A stretch of 64,000 nucleotides of DNA from Prevotella sp. (lineage in GTDB: Bacteria; Bacteroidota; Bacteroidia; Bacteroidales; Bacteroidaceae). Position 1 is the stretch's first letter; each line of letters opens with the position of its first letter. Positions 17,733 through 26,722 of the stretch are shown here, piece after piece. Position numbers and translations under genes: made by a program. The DNA lies in NCBI GenBank assembly GCA_017554385.1, contig JAFZIL010000052.1, forward strand, positions 62,001 through 126,000. The letters run 5' to 3'. The notes below the pieces were generated by a model, which was given only the letters and a program-made list of their open reading frames with translations, was not told the origin of the DNA and ran no database searches.

Positions 17733-19768
17733 ACTCGCAGTGCACGAATGGCATTCAGCACAGCAAGCACTGTAACGCCGACATCGGCAAAGACGGCCAT
17801 CCACATGGTGGCCAGTCCAACAGCTGCAAGCAACAGGATGGCAACTTTCACTCCAATGGCAAACCCCACGTTCTGACGGGCGATGGCTATTGTGCGGCGG
17901 GCAATGGTAACAGCTGTCGCTATCTTCGATGGCTGGTCATCCATCAGCACCACGTCGGCAGCCTCAATAGCGGCATCGCTTCCCAGTGCCCCCATCGCTA
18001 TGCCTATATCAGCCCGTTTCAGCACAGGAGCATCGTTAATGCCGTCGCCCACAAATGCCAGACTACGGCCTTTCTCCTTCGCAGCCAATAGTCGTTCCAC
18101 CTGTTCCACCTTGTCTGTGGGTAACAGCTCGGCGTGATATTCGTCTACACCGATTTTCTTAGCCACATCGGCAGCCACCTCCTTGCGGTCACCCGTTAGC
18201 ATCACCGTTTTCTCTACTCCCAGTTCTCTCAGCGCCTCAATGGCTGCAGCACTGTCGGCCTTGATGCGGTCGTTAATGACGATGTGGCCGGAATAGCGCC
18301 CGTCGACTGCCACATGGATAATGGTACCCACGTGATGACAGTCGTGCCACTGTATGCCCAGCCGTTCCATCATCTTCGTGTTACCCACGCAGACCGAGCG
18401 TCCCTCCACCAATGCCCGTATGCCCAGTCCAGCCATCTCTTCCACGTTGCTGATACTGCAACCGTCAGTGGCCTCGTTTGGGAAAGCATCGCGCAGAGCG
18501 GCTCCGATAGGATGGGTAGAGTAATGCTCTACATGCGCAGCCAGATGCAGTAGCTCATGTTCGTCGAATTCGTCAGGGTGAACGGCCTCAACAGCAAACT
18601 CGCCATGCGTCAGTGTACCTGTCTTGTCGAACACCACCGTCCCTACCTTGGCCAGCGTGTCCATATAGTTGCTGCCCTTGACGAGTATTCCCTTGCGCGA
18701 GGCTCCACCCAGTCCACCAAAGAAGGTTAGCGGCACACTGATGACCAGGGCACACGGACAGCTGACGACCAAGAAGATGAGGGCACGATGGAGCCAAGTG
18801 GCAAAACCGCCGAGGACAGTGTGCTCGACGGTTCTGCCGTCGATATCTCCGACGAGGAGCGAGAACAGCGGCGGCAGGACAGCGATGGCCAAAGCTGCAA
18901 AGACTACGATGGGCGTGTAGATACGGGCAAACTTGGTGATAAACGTCTCGCTCTGCGACTTGTGCTCATCGGCACTCTCCACCAGCCGGATAATCTTCGA
19001 CACCGTGCTCTCGCCAAAACTCTTCGTCGTCATCACGCGGATGACACCAGTCAGGTTGATGCAGCCTGAGATGACCTCGTCGTCGACAGCCAGTTCGCGT
19101 GGCATGCTCTCACCTGTCAGCGCAATAGTGTTTAGTGATGATGCGCCCTCAATAACCTTACCGTCAAGCGGCACTTTCTCACCCGGTCTGACGACAACCA
19201 CCTCGCCCACGGCCACCTCCTCGGGATTCACGTCGTGTATGACCCTATCGCCCTTCTCCTCTGTTCTTTCTACGTGGGCCACGTCAGGACGTATGTCCAT
19301 CAGGTGCGAGATGCTGTCGCGGCTCTTTCCCTCGGCATATCCCTCAAACAGTTCGCCAATCTGGAAGAACAGCATTACGAACACTGCTTCAGCAAACTCC
19401 GTCTCGGCACCGGGGAGGAATCCAATGGCCATCGCACCTATCGTAGCTACCGACATGAGGAAGTGCTCGTTCATCATCTCGCCTTCAGCGATGCCCTCCC
19501 ACGCCTCTTTCAGCGTTTCGTGGCCTATAAGAAGATAAGGAACGAGCCACACCATCAGCAGTTGCCAGGTAGAAAGCTCACAGTTTTTCTCTATCAGCAC
19601 GGCGACTGCCAGAAGTACGGTGGTCAGCGCAATCAGAGCTATTTTGCTCTTCATGCTTCCGTGGTCGTGATGATGCTCATGTTCATGGTGATGTCCATGA
19701 TGATGTTCATGGTGCTCATGGTTGTGATGATGATGCTCGCAACAATGATCGTGACAATGATTTCCCAT
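17729..19768 (-). CDS. Zinc/cadmium-type P1B ATPase with a His-rich N-terminus
   Basis: A heavy-metal exporting P-type ATPase of 679 residues. The start at 19768 is chosen because a -7 box lies at 19801-19808, excluding the longer frame. Features in order: a cytosolic tail with about 25 histidines (residues 3-40) in place of a canonical HMA domain, transmembrane helices, the actuator TGES, the CPC metal site (VSCPCALV), the phosphorylation site DKTGTLTH, an HP motif (THPIGAAL), the hinge GDGINDAP, and a last helix pair with ADVGVTVLAVLN. The CPC plus terminal DxG pattern favours Zn/Cd over Cu. It is divergent from a Fur-family gene, which is the likely regulator. Confidence 0.9.
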   Translation of the reverse strand: MGNHCHDHCCEHHHHNHEHHEHHHGHHHEHEHHHDHGSMKSKIALIALTTVLLAVAVLIEKNCELSTWQLLMVWLVPYLLIGHETLKEAWEGIAEGEMMNEHFLMSVATIGAMAIGFLPGAETEFAEAVFVMLFFQIGELFEGYAEGKSRDSISHLMDIRPDVAHVERTEEKGDRVIHDVNPEEVAVGEVVVVRPGEKVPLDGKVIEGASSLNTIALTGESMPRELAVDDEVISGCINLTGVIRVMTTKSFGESTVSKIIRLVESADEHKSQSETFITKFARIYTPIVVFAALAIAVLPPLFSLLVGDIDGRTVEHTVLGGFATWLHRALIFLVVSCPCALVISVPLTFFGGLGGASRKGILVKGSNYMDTLAKVGTVVFDKTGTLTHGEFAVEAVHPDEFDEHELLHLAAHVEHYSTHPIGAALRDAFPNEATDGCSISNVEEMAGLGIRALVEGRSVCVGNTKMMERLGIQWHDCHHVGTIIHVAVDGRYSGHIVINDRIKADSAAAIEALRELGVEKTVMLTGDRKEVAADVAKKIGVDEYHAELLPTDKVEQVERLLAAKEKGRSLAFVGDGINDAPVLKRADIGIAMGALGSDAAIEAADVVLMDDQPSKIATAVTIARRTIAIARQNVGFAIGVKVAILLLAAVGLATMWMAVFADVGVTVLAVLNAIRALRV

Positions 19769-19800
19769 ATTATTCTTTGTTTTGTTCCGTTTTCTGGGTG

Positions 19801-19808
19801 CAAAGGTA
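19801..19808 (-). promoter_or_regulatory. -7 promoter box (TACCTTTG) for the P1B ATPase
   Basis: A TAnnTTTG match 32 bp upstream of the ATPase ATG, in the 151-bp region shared with the divergent Fur-family gene. Confidence 0.6.
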
Positions 19809-19843
19809 TGAAAAAGGTTATGCAACCTGGTTGCAAATTCTTT

Positions 19844-19885
19844 ATAACTCATAATTCATAATTCATAACTCATAATTCATAATTA
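19844..19885. repeat. Six tandem 7-bp units (ATAAYTM) in a divergent promoter
   Basis: Consecutive units ATAACTC, ATAATTC, ATAATTC, ATAACTC, ATAATTC and ATAATTA run without a break from 19844 to 19885. They sit directly upstream of the -7 box of the Fur-family gene and behind the ATPase promoter, so they cover the -33 region of the rightward promoter. Confidence 0.9.
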
Positions 19886-19890
19886 TTTCG

Positions 19891-19898
19891 TATCTTTG
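19891..19898 (+). promoter_or_regulatory. -7 promoter box (TATCTTTG) for the Fur-family gene
   Basis: A TAnnTTTG match 21 bp before the ATG, starting 5 bp after the end of the heptad repeat array. Confidence 0.6.
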
Positions 19899-19919
19899 CA
19901 TCCGTAAACACTCATCGCA

Positions 19920-20336
19920 ATGCAAGACAACTCCTATGCCCAACTGTTGGAGGCTCACGGTGTGAAGCCCACAGCCAACAGAATCATCATTGTGAAGGCA
20001 CTGAGCCAAGCTGGTGCGCCCATGTCGATGAAAGAGTTGGAATACTCCATCCTTTCACTCGACAAGTCGAGCATCTTCCGCACCCTTACCCTGTTTCGAG
20101 ATCACCATCTTGTACACACCATAGAGAGTGGCGACGGTGGTGTAAGGTATGAGCTCTGCAAGAGCCACGACAACAATATTGACGACGATGAACACGTACA
20201 CTTCTACTGCGAGCAGTGTCACAAGACCTACTGCCTCTACGATACCCTCATCCCCCAGGTTCCCGTGCCTGAGGGTTTTCTGCCCAATAGTGCTAACTAT
20301 ATTCTCAGGGGCATCTGCCCACATTGTCGCAAGTAA
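19920..20336 (+). CDS. Fur-family metal-responsive repressor
   Basis: A 138-residue regulator. A winged helix occupies about residues 5-75 (recognition region SLDKSSIFRTLTLF), followed by the metal-sensing half with HVHFYCEQCHKTYC and a final CPHC, that is, two CxxC pairs forming the structural zinc site. Family members are Fur (iron), Zur (zinc) and PerR (peroxide). Divergence from a zinc-type exporter ATPase suggests a zinc or divalent-metal role, but the regulatory-site histidines are too few to assign it by eye. The AT-rich heptad array in the shared promoter could include its operator. The lyase gene follows at 27 bp, probably co-transcribed. Confidence 0.85.
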   Translation: MQDNSYAQLLEAHGVKPTANRIIIVKALSQAGAPMSMKELEYSILSLDKSSIFRTLTLFRDHHLVHTIESGDGGVRYELCKSHDNNIDDDEHVHFYCEQCHKTYCLYDTLIPQVPVPEGFLPNSANYILRGICPHCRK

Positions 20337-20363
20337 ATAACCTAAAACCAAAATATCACATTG

Positions 20364-21509
20364 ATGTACGATTTTGACAAAGAAGTAATGCGCCGTGGCA
20401 GCGGTTGCGTGAAATGGGACGAGAATGGTGGAGACGACATTATCCCGATGTGGGTGGCCGACATGGATTTCGAGGCGTCACCCGCCATCCGCGAGGCCCT
20501 GCGTCGTCGCGTGGAGCACGGCGTCTTCGGTTATACGCATGTGCCAGAGAGCTACTACGAGGCCATCATGTCGTGGTTCCACCGCCGTCATGGGTGGAAG
20601 ATAGAACGCGAGTGGATACAGTACACCAGCGGTGTTGTGCCCGCGCTGAGCGTCATCGTGAAAGCCTTGACCGAGCCCGGCGACCGTGTTATCCTGCAGA
20701 CACCCGTCTACAACTGTTTCTTCTCCTCAGTCCGTAATAATGGCTGCGAGGTGGTGGCATCTATGCTACGACAGTGTCATGGCCCACAGAACCGCTTCGA
20801 GATGGACTATGAGGATCTGGAGCAAAAAGTCCGAGACCCGCGCACGCGGCTGCTCATCCTCTGTAATCCCCACAATCCCGTAGGTCGCGTATGGACCCGT
20901 GAGGAGCTCGCGCGCGTAAATGATATATGTAAGACAAATGGTGTCATTGTCGTCAGTGACGAAATCCACAACGAGCTGACCTACCATAGGCGCTACGTAC
21001 CCTTCGGCACCATCGGTATGGACAATGCCATCATCTGTACCTCACCGTCAAAATCGTTCAACACCGCCGGCTTACAGAATGCCAATATCATCTGCGCCCG
21101 ACCTGAATGGCGCGAGAAGATAGACCGTGCTATCAATATCAACGAGGTGTGCGATGTCAATCCCTTTGGCGTCATCGCCCTTGAAGCTGCCTACAACGAG
21201 AGCGAAGCGTGGCTCGATGCGCTTTGCGCCTACCTTTGGAAAAACTACGAAACCCTTGTTCAATTCTTTGAAAGCGAACTTCCCCAGCTTCAGGTCACGC
21301 CACTCGAAGGCACCTATCTCGTATGGGTCGATATCAGCTCGACGGGTCTATCAAGCGATGCCCTCACTGAGCGGTTGCTCAATGAGGGCAAAGTACGAGT
21401 GAACAGCAGCACGATGTATGGCTGCGAAGGCTTCATCCGCCTGAATATTGCCTATCCTCGCAATCAAATGATGGAGGGGTTGCGACGAATCAAAAGTGTG
21501 CTCAAGTGA
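20364..21509 (+). CDS. MalY/PatB-type PLP aminotransferase-fold enzyme (probable cystathionine beta-lyase)
   Basis: A fold type I PLP enzyme of 381 residues. The start is the ATG at 20364; an in-frame TTG sits just before it. Typical PatB/MalY features are MWVADMDFEASPAI near the N-terminus, NPHNPVGRVW, SDEIHNEL with the cofactor-binding aspartate, and the Schiff-base lysine in TSPSKSFNTAGLQ. Such enzymes cleave cystathionine or cysteine conjugates to pyruvate, ammonia and a thiol; some have separate regulatory roles. It is probably in one unit with the Fur-family gene, an association that may concern sulfur or metal homeostasis (inference). Confidence 0.88.
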   Translation: MYDFDKEVMRRGSGCVKWDENGGDDIIPMWVADMDFEASPAIREALRRRVEHGVFGYTHVPESYYEAIMSWFHRRHGWKIEREWIQYTSGVVPALSVIVKALTEPGDRVILQTPVYNCFFSSVRNNGCEVVASMLRQCHGPQNRFEMDYEDLEQKVRDPRTRLLILCNPHNPVGRVWTREELARVNDICKTNGVIVVSDEIHNELTYHRRYVPFGTIGMDNAIICTSPSKSFNTAGLQNANIICARPEWREKIDRAININEVCDVNPFGVIALEAAYNESEAWLDALCAYLWKNYETLVQFFESELPQLQVTPLEGTYLVWVDISSTGLSSDALTERLLNEGKVRVNSSTMYGCEGFIRLNIAYPRNQMMEGLRRIKSVLK

Positions 21510-21530
21510 TTGATTTCCTCATCACCTCCG

Positions 21531-23405
21531 CTATTTTACGACTTTCACTGTGCGTATACTGCCGTCGGCCATGTGCTGCGTCTTAATGAGCAGACCGCGA
21601 TGCGAAGGCGAGACACGGCGACCCTGCAGGTCGGTGAGCGTCTCGTTCTCGATGCGCACGTCGTGAGTGGTCGTAGCCATGCCATCGACCTTACCGAATG
21701 ACATCCACACAATCTCCGACTCGCGCACGTCAGACCCTACGGTATAGACGCTCTGCACACCTAAACGGTCGTTCTGCTCGAGATTGTCGTTCAGGAAGAG
21801 CAGGCTGCCGCCCAGATAGAAGTTATAGCCCGTGGCCAGTTCATAGGGTATGAGGGTCATCTCCTGTTCGGGCAGGTCTTTGTACTTGTCGATGGTGAAA
21901 GTGTAGAGCTGCTGCGACCCGTCTTTCTCGGTGTAGAGGCGATAGCCCAACCGGCTTGGCGCAATCATGTTGCCGTTGACATCGGTAGTGGGAATGGTAA
22001 GCATCAACGGTGCATAGCCCTCGTCGGCGTTGAAGTCCAGATACTGCTCGATGACGGGGTTGGCCGGTGTTGCTGCCTGGATGGTCAGCTTCTTGATGTC
22101 AGCATTGGCATAGACGTCGAGTGGTGCCTCCTGGTTTTTGGAGGTGTTGATGTAGACCATACTCTTGTGTATGAGGTTCTGGCCGTTGAGCTCGAAGACG
22201 ACATCGCCCAGCTCGCCATAGGACTTACCCAACAGATAGAGCGGATAGGAATGGTAGGTGCCCAAATACTGACCCCGTGCAAAGGTGACCAGCTTCTCGT
22301 CCCACGAGCCAGTGCTCACCTTTCCCTTGACCCACGACATGGGCATCTCCTGACAGAGGCCGCGAACGTAGACTTCGCTCTGTCCGTTGAAGGCCACCTT
22401 CACGGGCCAAGCCACATCGTCCATATGGTCGATGGTCATATCTTCGGCATAGACAATGCTCTTGGCAGTGAAGGCATAGTCCTGGGCGGTGAGGCCGGAG
22501 GGCAGCTCCACAAGCTCGTCTTCCTCGGTTACCGGAGCCGTGCCCTTGGCAATGGTGGCCACAGAAAAATAACACCATGGATTGTTGACGGTGGTGCTGC
22601 CGTTAATGAGCAGGTACATGTCGGCAAGAGTAAAGACCTGTTTGCTGCTGTCGTAGTTGAATTTCACATCGCAAAGGCCCGACTCATCGAGACCGGCAAG
22701 ATAGAACGGCGAACCACCATAGGTGCCCATCTGCTGACCTTTGGCAAAGGTGACGATGCTACCTTCAAGGGTTCCCCTAATCCAGGCGGCTCCGTTGAGC
22801 GGGTTGGGGAAGTTGAAGGCCACCTCATTGCCATTAATGATGACCTCAATAGGCTCGGTGTCGCTCTGTGTCATTTCGCCTGAATTGCTGTTATAGTGCA
22901 TCTTATAGCTGATATTCCACTGGTCACCGGCGATTTCACCGCCCTTTACCACGGCCATACCGGTATAGTAAGCCCATGCATCAATGGCGGTAGCACTAGC
23001 ACTGAGCACGAGCTGCTGGTCGGCAAGTGCGAAGGCTTGATTCTCGGCATCATAGGTAAAGACCACGTCGCAGATGCCCTCGCTGTCCTGACCCACCATA
23101 TAGACCGAACCGCCGTAGTTGCCCAGATACTGGCCCCGCGCAAAGATGGCGACGCCATTGGTAATGGTGCCCTTCACCCAGGTGTTGCCAGCGATGGGAT
23201 TGGGCAGGTGGAAGTAGACATCGTCGCCGCTGAAGGCCACCTTCATGGCCTCGCTCACAGTCTCGTCGCCACCTGTGGAGTGCATGACAAACGAGCACAC
23301 CCAGTCATCTTCGACGGTGGCATCATCGGGCACAGTGACCGCTGCCTGCGCCCTAAACACGATGGTCAGCATAGCTGCCATCAATAGAAATGTAGCTTTT
23401 CTCAT
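21531..23405 (-). CDS. Exported repeat protein with Prevotella-type C-terminal tail
   Basis: A 624-residue protein I do not recognise at family level. The start at 23405 is supported by a signal peptide (RKATFLLMAAMLTIVFRAQA) and by the -7 box at 23462-23469. It contains three copies of a 150-170-residue module, each with FxxPNPxxGxxWVKGT, a middle FARGQYLGxYGG, and GxCDVVFxYD followed by an AxxDxxLxxS/NxS strand. The C-terminus (TLTDLQGRRVSPSHRGLLI, ending VKVVK) resembles tails of many Prevotella secreted proteins and probably acts in sorting. It is monocistronic and convergent with the lyase gene. Confidence 0.75.
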   Translation of the reverse strand: MRKATFLLMAAMLTIVFRAQAAVTVPDDATVEDDWVCSFVMHSTGGDETVSEAMKVAFSGDDVYFHLPNPIAGNTWVKGTITNGVAIFARGQYLGNYGGSVYMVGQDSEGICDVVFTYDAENQAFALADQQLVLSASATAIDAWAYYTGMAVVKGGEIAGDQWNISYKMHYNSNSGEMTQSDTEPIEVIINGNEVAFNFPNPLNGAAWIRGTLEGSIVTFAKGQQMGTYGGSPFYLAGLDESGLCDVKFNYDSSKQVFTLADMYLLINGSTTVNNPWCYFSVATIAKGTAPVTEEDELVELPSGLTAQDYAFTAKSIVYAEDMTIDHMDDVAWPVKVAFNGQSEVYVRGLCQEMPMSWVKGKVSTGSWDEKLVTFARGQYLGTYHSYPLYLLGKSYGELGDVVFELNGQNLIHKSMVYINTSKNQEAPLDVYANADIKKLTIQAATPANPVIEQYLDFNADEGYAPLMLTIPTTDVNGNMIAPSRLGYRLYTEKDGSQQLYTFTIDKYKDLPEQEMTLIPYELATGYNFYLGGSLLFLNDNLEQNDRLGVQSVYTVGSDVRESEIVWMSFGKVDGMATTTHDVRIENETLTDLQGRRVSPSHRGLLIKTQHMADGSIRTVKVVK

Positions 23406-23461
23406 TATATTATAATTAATTATGGTATAGCAAATAGAAAGGCTGTTGCGTAAAAACCATG

Positions 23462-23469
23462 CAAAATTA
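23462..23469 (-). promoter_or_regulatory. -7 promoter box (TAATTTTG) for the exported repeat protein
   Basis: A TAnnTTTG match 56 bp upstream of the ATG at 23405; the upstream in-frame ATG at 23474 would precede transcription. Confidence 0.6.
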
Positions 23470-23605
23470 TTCATTTCCCCTTCAAATACAAACTTATTGG
23501 AGTTAATAAAAACTAATCACATAAGGTTTTAGGTAATAATGGTCTCAAAAATAGACTGATAACTTTTTTTTACTTCGAAAATTTGTTTGTTTCAGGGAAA
23601 ATGCC

Positions 23606-23613
23606 TACCTTTG
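23606..23613 (+). promoter_or_regulatory. -7 promoter box (TACCTTTG) ahead of greA
   Basis: A TAnnTTTG match with a TTTGTTTG upstream at a suitable distance for a -33 element. It gives a leader of about 115 nt that contains a terminator-like hairpin. Confidence 0.65.
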
Positions 23614-23644
23614 CACACGAAGAATAGAAAAAAAGATCGAGAGC

Positions 23645-23685
23645 AAGGATTCCGACACGAAAAGATGTCGGGATTCTTTGTTTTT
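23645..23685 (+). terminator. Terminator hairpin inside the greA leader (attenuator or end of a small RNA)
   Basis: 13 bases at 23645-23657 pair with 23666-23678 (two G-T pairs) around an 8-nt loop, followed by TTGTTTTT. It lies about 30-65 nt downstream of the promoter and 50 bp upstream of greA. Confidence 0.65.
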
Positions 23686-23734
23686 ACTGCGAAAAACAAA
23701 CCAAGAACAATAATTAATCGTAAAATTGTAGATT

Positions 23735-24202
23735 ATGGCATACATGTCACAAGAAGGCTATGACAACCTCATAGCCGAACTGAAGCGCCTTGAAGGTGTG
23801 GAACGCCCAAAGGCATCGGCCGCCATTGCGGAAGCACGCGACAAAGGCGACCTGAGTGAGAATAGTGAGTACGAGGCAGCCAAGGAGGCTCAGGCTCACC
23901 TGGAAGACAAGATCAACCAGTTGAAGAAGTCCATCAGTGAGGCTAAGATCGTGGATACGTCGCGACTGAGCACCGACTCGGTTCAGATCCTCTCGAAGGT
24001 GGAGATGACCAATCTGGCCAACAAGGCCCGCATGTCGTACACCATCGTCTCGGAGAGCGAGGCTAACCTGCGCGAAGGCAAGATTTCTATTACCACGCCT
24101 ATTGCCCAGGGACTGCTGAACCATAAGGTAGGCGACGAGGTGGAAATCAAGATTCCCCGCGGCACCATCAACCTGCGTATTGAGAAAATCACTGTCGGCT
24201 AA
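23735..24202 (+). CDS. greA: Transcription elongation factor GreA
   Basis: A 155-residue factor that enters the RNA polymerase secondary channel and stimulates cleavage of backtracked RNA. The N-terminal coiled coil has the acidic tip ARDKGDLSENSEYEAAK, whose D and E residues stimulate cleavage. The C-terminal FKBP-like domain ends VGDEVEIKIPRGTINLRIEKI. The length is standard. It heads a probable unit with the HIT protein (30 bp), the S46 peptidase (15 bp) and the aspartic protease (overlap). A terminator-like hairpin in its leader implies that read-through controls expression. Confidence 0.96.
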   Translation: MAYMSQEGYDNLIAELKRLEGVERPKASAAIAEARDKGDLSENSEYEAAKEAQAHLEDKINQLKKSISEAKIVDTSRLSTDSVQILSKVEMTNLANKARMSYTIVSESEANLREGKISITTPIAQGLLNHKVGDEVEIKIPRGTINLRIEKITVG

Positions 24203-24232
24203 TGCCGCGAATAACTCATAACCCTGAAAGAA

Positions 24233-24628
24233 ATGGATATCTTCAGTAAGATTGCCGCTGGACAGATTCCCAGCTATAAGTGTGCCGAGAGCGAGCACTT
24301 CTATGCCTTCCTCGACATCAATCCCGTGGCCCAAGGCCACACACTGGTCATTCCCCGTCGCGAGGTCGACTATATCTTCGACATGGACGACGACGAGATT
24401 GCCGAGTTCCAAACCTTTGCCAAGCATGTGGCCGTAGCTTTAAAGAAAGCCTTTCCATGCCGTAAGGTTGCCCAAGTGGTACTGGGCTTGGAAGTTCCTC
24501 ATGCCCACATCCACCTCATTCCGATGAACAGCGAGGCCGACGTAGACTTCCGCCGCGAGAAGCTACAGCTCACCGAGGAACAGTTTCAAGAGACCGCGAA
24601 GAAGATACGCGAAGCATTCGAAGGCTGA
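24233..24628 (+). CDS. HIT-family nucleotide hydrolase/transferase
   Basis: A 131-residue histidine-triad protein. The active-site motif HAHIHLIP and the preceding PVAQGHTLVIP are both present. Family members hydrolyse nucleoside phosphoramidates or AMP conjugates; the true substrate is rarely known. It starts 30 bp after greA. Confidence 0.92.
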   Translation: MDIFSKIAAGQIPSYKCAESEHFYAFLDINPVAQGHTLVIPRREVDYIFDMDDDEIAEFQTFAKHVAVALKKAFPCRKVAQVVLGLEVPHAHIHLIPMNSEADVDFRREKLQLTEEQFQETAKKIREAFEG

Positions 24629-24643
24629 ACCAACAACCGCTGA

Positions 24644-26722
24644 ATGAAGATGAAGAAAACCATTCTATCGCTGCTGTCGCTTGTTGCTTTCGCACCGGTC
24701 AGCGCCGATGAGGGCATGTGGACGCTGTACAACCTGCCCCAGGCGGTCTATGAGACCATGAAGAGCGAGGGCTACCAGTTGCCTTACGACATGCTCTATC
24801 AGGCCGACAATGCAATCATGAAGTCGGTGGTCAACTTCTCGGGCTACTGCTCGGGTGTGGTTGTATCGCCCGACGGCCTGGTGTTTACCAACCATCACTG
24901 CGGCTTCGAGTCCATTCGTTCGCACAGCACCGTCGAGCACGACTACATGCTCAACGGCTTCTACGCAAAAACCTTTGAGGACGAGCTGCCCAACGAGAAC
25001 ATGTTCGTCTCGTTCATGGTCGAACAGAAAGACGTAACAGAACAGGTGTTGACACCGGAATTCGAAAAGATGTCGATCCACGAACGCTCTGTTTTCCTCG
25101 ATTCCATCGAGACTGCCATGTCAAGAGAGGTGCAGGCCAAAGACTCCACCCTGCGTCTGGAACTGAAGCCTTTCTATGAGGGAAACCGCTACTTTGCCAC
25201 CACCTATCGCGACTTCCGTGACCTGCGCCTGGTATTTGCCATTCCCAAGTCGATGGGTAAGTTCGGAGGTGAAACCGACAACTGGATGTGGCCGCGCCAG
25301 ACGTGCGACTTCTCCGTATTCCGCATCTACTGCGACCCCAAAACCGGTGGTCCGGCCGACTACTCCAAGGATAACGTGCCCTACCATCCGGAACACTGGG
25401 CACGCGTATCGGATGAAGGCTATAAGGACGGTTCGTTCTCGATGACCATGGGCTATCCTGGCTCTACCTCGCGTTATCTTTCGAGCTATGGTATTCAGGA
25501 GCGTTATGTTCAGAACGATGCCCGTGCACAGGTGCGCGGTGTCAAGCAGGAGGTGATGAAGCGCCACATGGACGCCTCTGAGGCAGTCCGCATCAAGTAC
25601 GACTCGAAGTATGCTACCAGTTCAAACTACTGGAAGAACAGCATCGGCATGAACAAGTGCATCGACAGTATCGGACTCATCGGTCAGAAACAGCAGTTCG
25701 AGCAGCTGTTGCGCCAGTGGCAGGACTCTACTGGCATGTTTGTTGGCCAGCTTGACTTCCAGCTCTTAGAGCGCCTTTATGCCCAGCGACAGGAGGTTGT
25801 GAAAGCCTTGATGAACTTCAGTGAGACTTTCCGCCGTACCGATGAGCTGTCTACACGTGCAATGTTTGTCCATAATGGTGCCCACCCTGTGGGTCATGGC
25901 AAGCGTCAGCACATCAACATCAAGGATAACAGCGAGACATGGGACTACGACACCGACCGCGAAATCCTCGGTACGCTGCTCAAAAACTACCGTGAGAAGA
26001 CGACCAACGAGAAGTATCTGCCCGATTTCTACAAGACCATCGACCAGCAATATGGTGGCGACTGTCAGGAATACGCCAACACCCTCTATGCCAAGTCGCG
26101 GCTCATGAAGAAAGGCAAGCGCCTGTATCCTAATAAGAAATCGTTTATGAAAGACCTCGGCGTGCAGTACGGTCTCGACCTGACTACCCTCATGGCCGAT
26201 CTGCGCAAGGCGTACATGCAGATTGATGACAGCATTTCCGACCAGGAGCGCCTGCTCTGCGCCGCCAAGTTGCGCATGGAGGAAGACCTGCCCCACTATA
26301 GCGATGCCAACTTCACCATGCGTCTCTCTTACGGTCAGGTAAAAGAGTACCAGTTGGGTAAGTGGAACTCCGGCTATCGCACCACTGCACCGAGTATGGT
26401 GGCAAAGATGAAAAAGGGCGATTCCATCGAGGATTACAAGGTGGAACCAGAGATGATTAGTCTTATGCAGAGTGCGGGCGACATGCCTCTCTGCTTCCTT
26501 ACCACGAACGATATTACTGGCGGCAACAGCGGTTCACCGATGTTCGATGGTCAGAACCGTCTTATCGGACTGGCTTTCGATGGCAACTGGGACTCGCTGT
26601 CGAGCGACATCTTCTTTGATTCTCAGCTGGCACGTTGCATCGGTGTAGACATTCGCTACGTGCTCTTCATGATGGACAAATGGGGACACGCAGACCGTCT
26701 GTTACATGAAATCAAACGATGA
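24644..26722 (+). CDS. S46-family dipeptidyl-peptidase (DPP7/DPP11 type)
   Basis: An exported serine peptidase of 692 residues that removes dipeptides from the N-terminus of oligopeptides in the periplasm or on the cell surface of asaccharolytic and gut Bacteroidetes. Signal peptide 1-21; catalytic His in FTNHHCGFES (about 84-85); catalytic Ser629 in GGNSGSPMFD. The position that distinguishes DPP7 (Gly) from DPP11 (Arg) appears as Gly in LAFDGNWDSL, so a DPP7-like preference for hydrophobic P1 rather than Asp/Glu is my inference. Its stop overlaps the next start by 4 bp (ATGA), indicating coupling with the aspartic protease. Confidence 0.93.
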   Translation: MKMKKTILSLLSLVAFAPVSADEGMWTLYNLPQAVYETMKSEGYQLPYDMLYQADNAIMKSVVNFSGYCSGVVVSPDGLVFTNHHCGFESIRSHSTVEHDYMLNGFYAKTFEDELPNENMFVSFMVEQKDVTEQVLTPEFEKMSIHERSVFLDSIETAMSREVQAKDSTLRLELKPFYEGNRYFATTYRDFRDLRLVFAIPKSMGKFGGETDNWMWPRQTCDFSVFRIYCDPKTGGPADYSKDNVPYHPEHWARVSDEGYKDGSFSMTMGYPGSTSRYLSSYGIQERYVQNDARAQVRGVKQEVMKRHMDASEAVRIKYDSKYATSSNYWKNSIGMNKCIDSIGLIGQKQQFEQLLRQWQDSTGMFVGQLDFQLLERLYAQRQEVVKALMNFSETFRRTDELSTRAMFVHNGAHPVGHGKRQHINIKDNSETWDYDTDREILGTLLKNYREKTTNEKYLPDFYKTIDQQYGGDCQEYANTLYAKSRLMKKGKRLYPNKKSFMKDLGVQYGLDLTTLMADLRKAYMQIDDSISDQERLLCAAKLRMEEDLPHYSDANFTMRLSYGQVKEYQLGKWNSGYRTTAPSMVAKMKKGDSIEDYKVEPEMISLMQSAGDMPLCFLTTNDITGGNSGSPMFDGQNRLIGLAFDGNWDSLSSDIFFDSQLARCIGVDIRYVLFMMDKWGHADRLLHEIKR

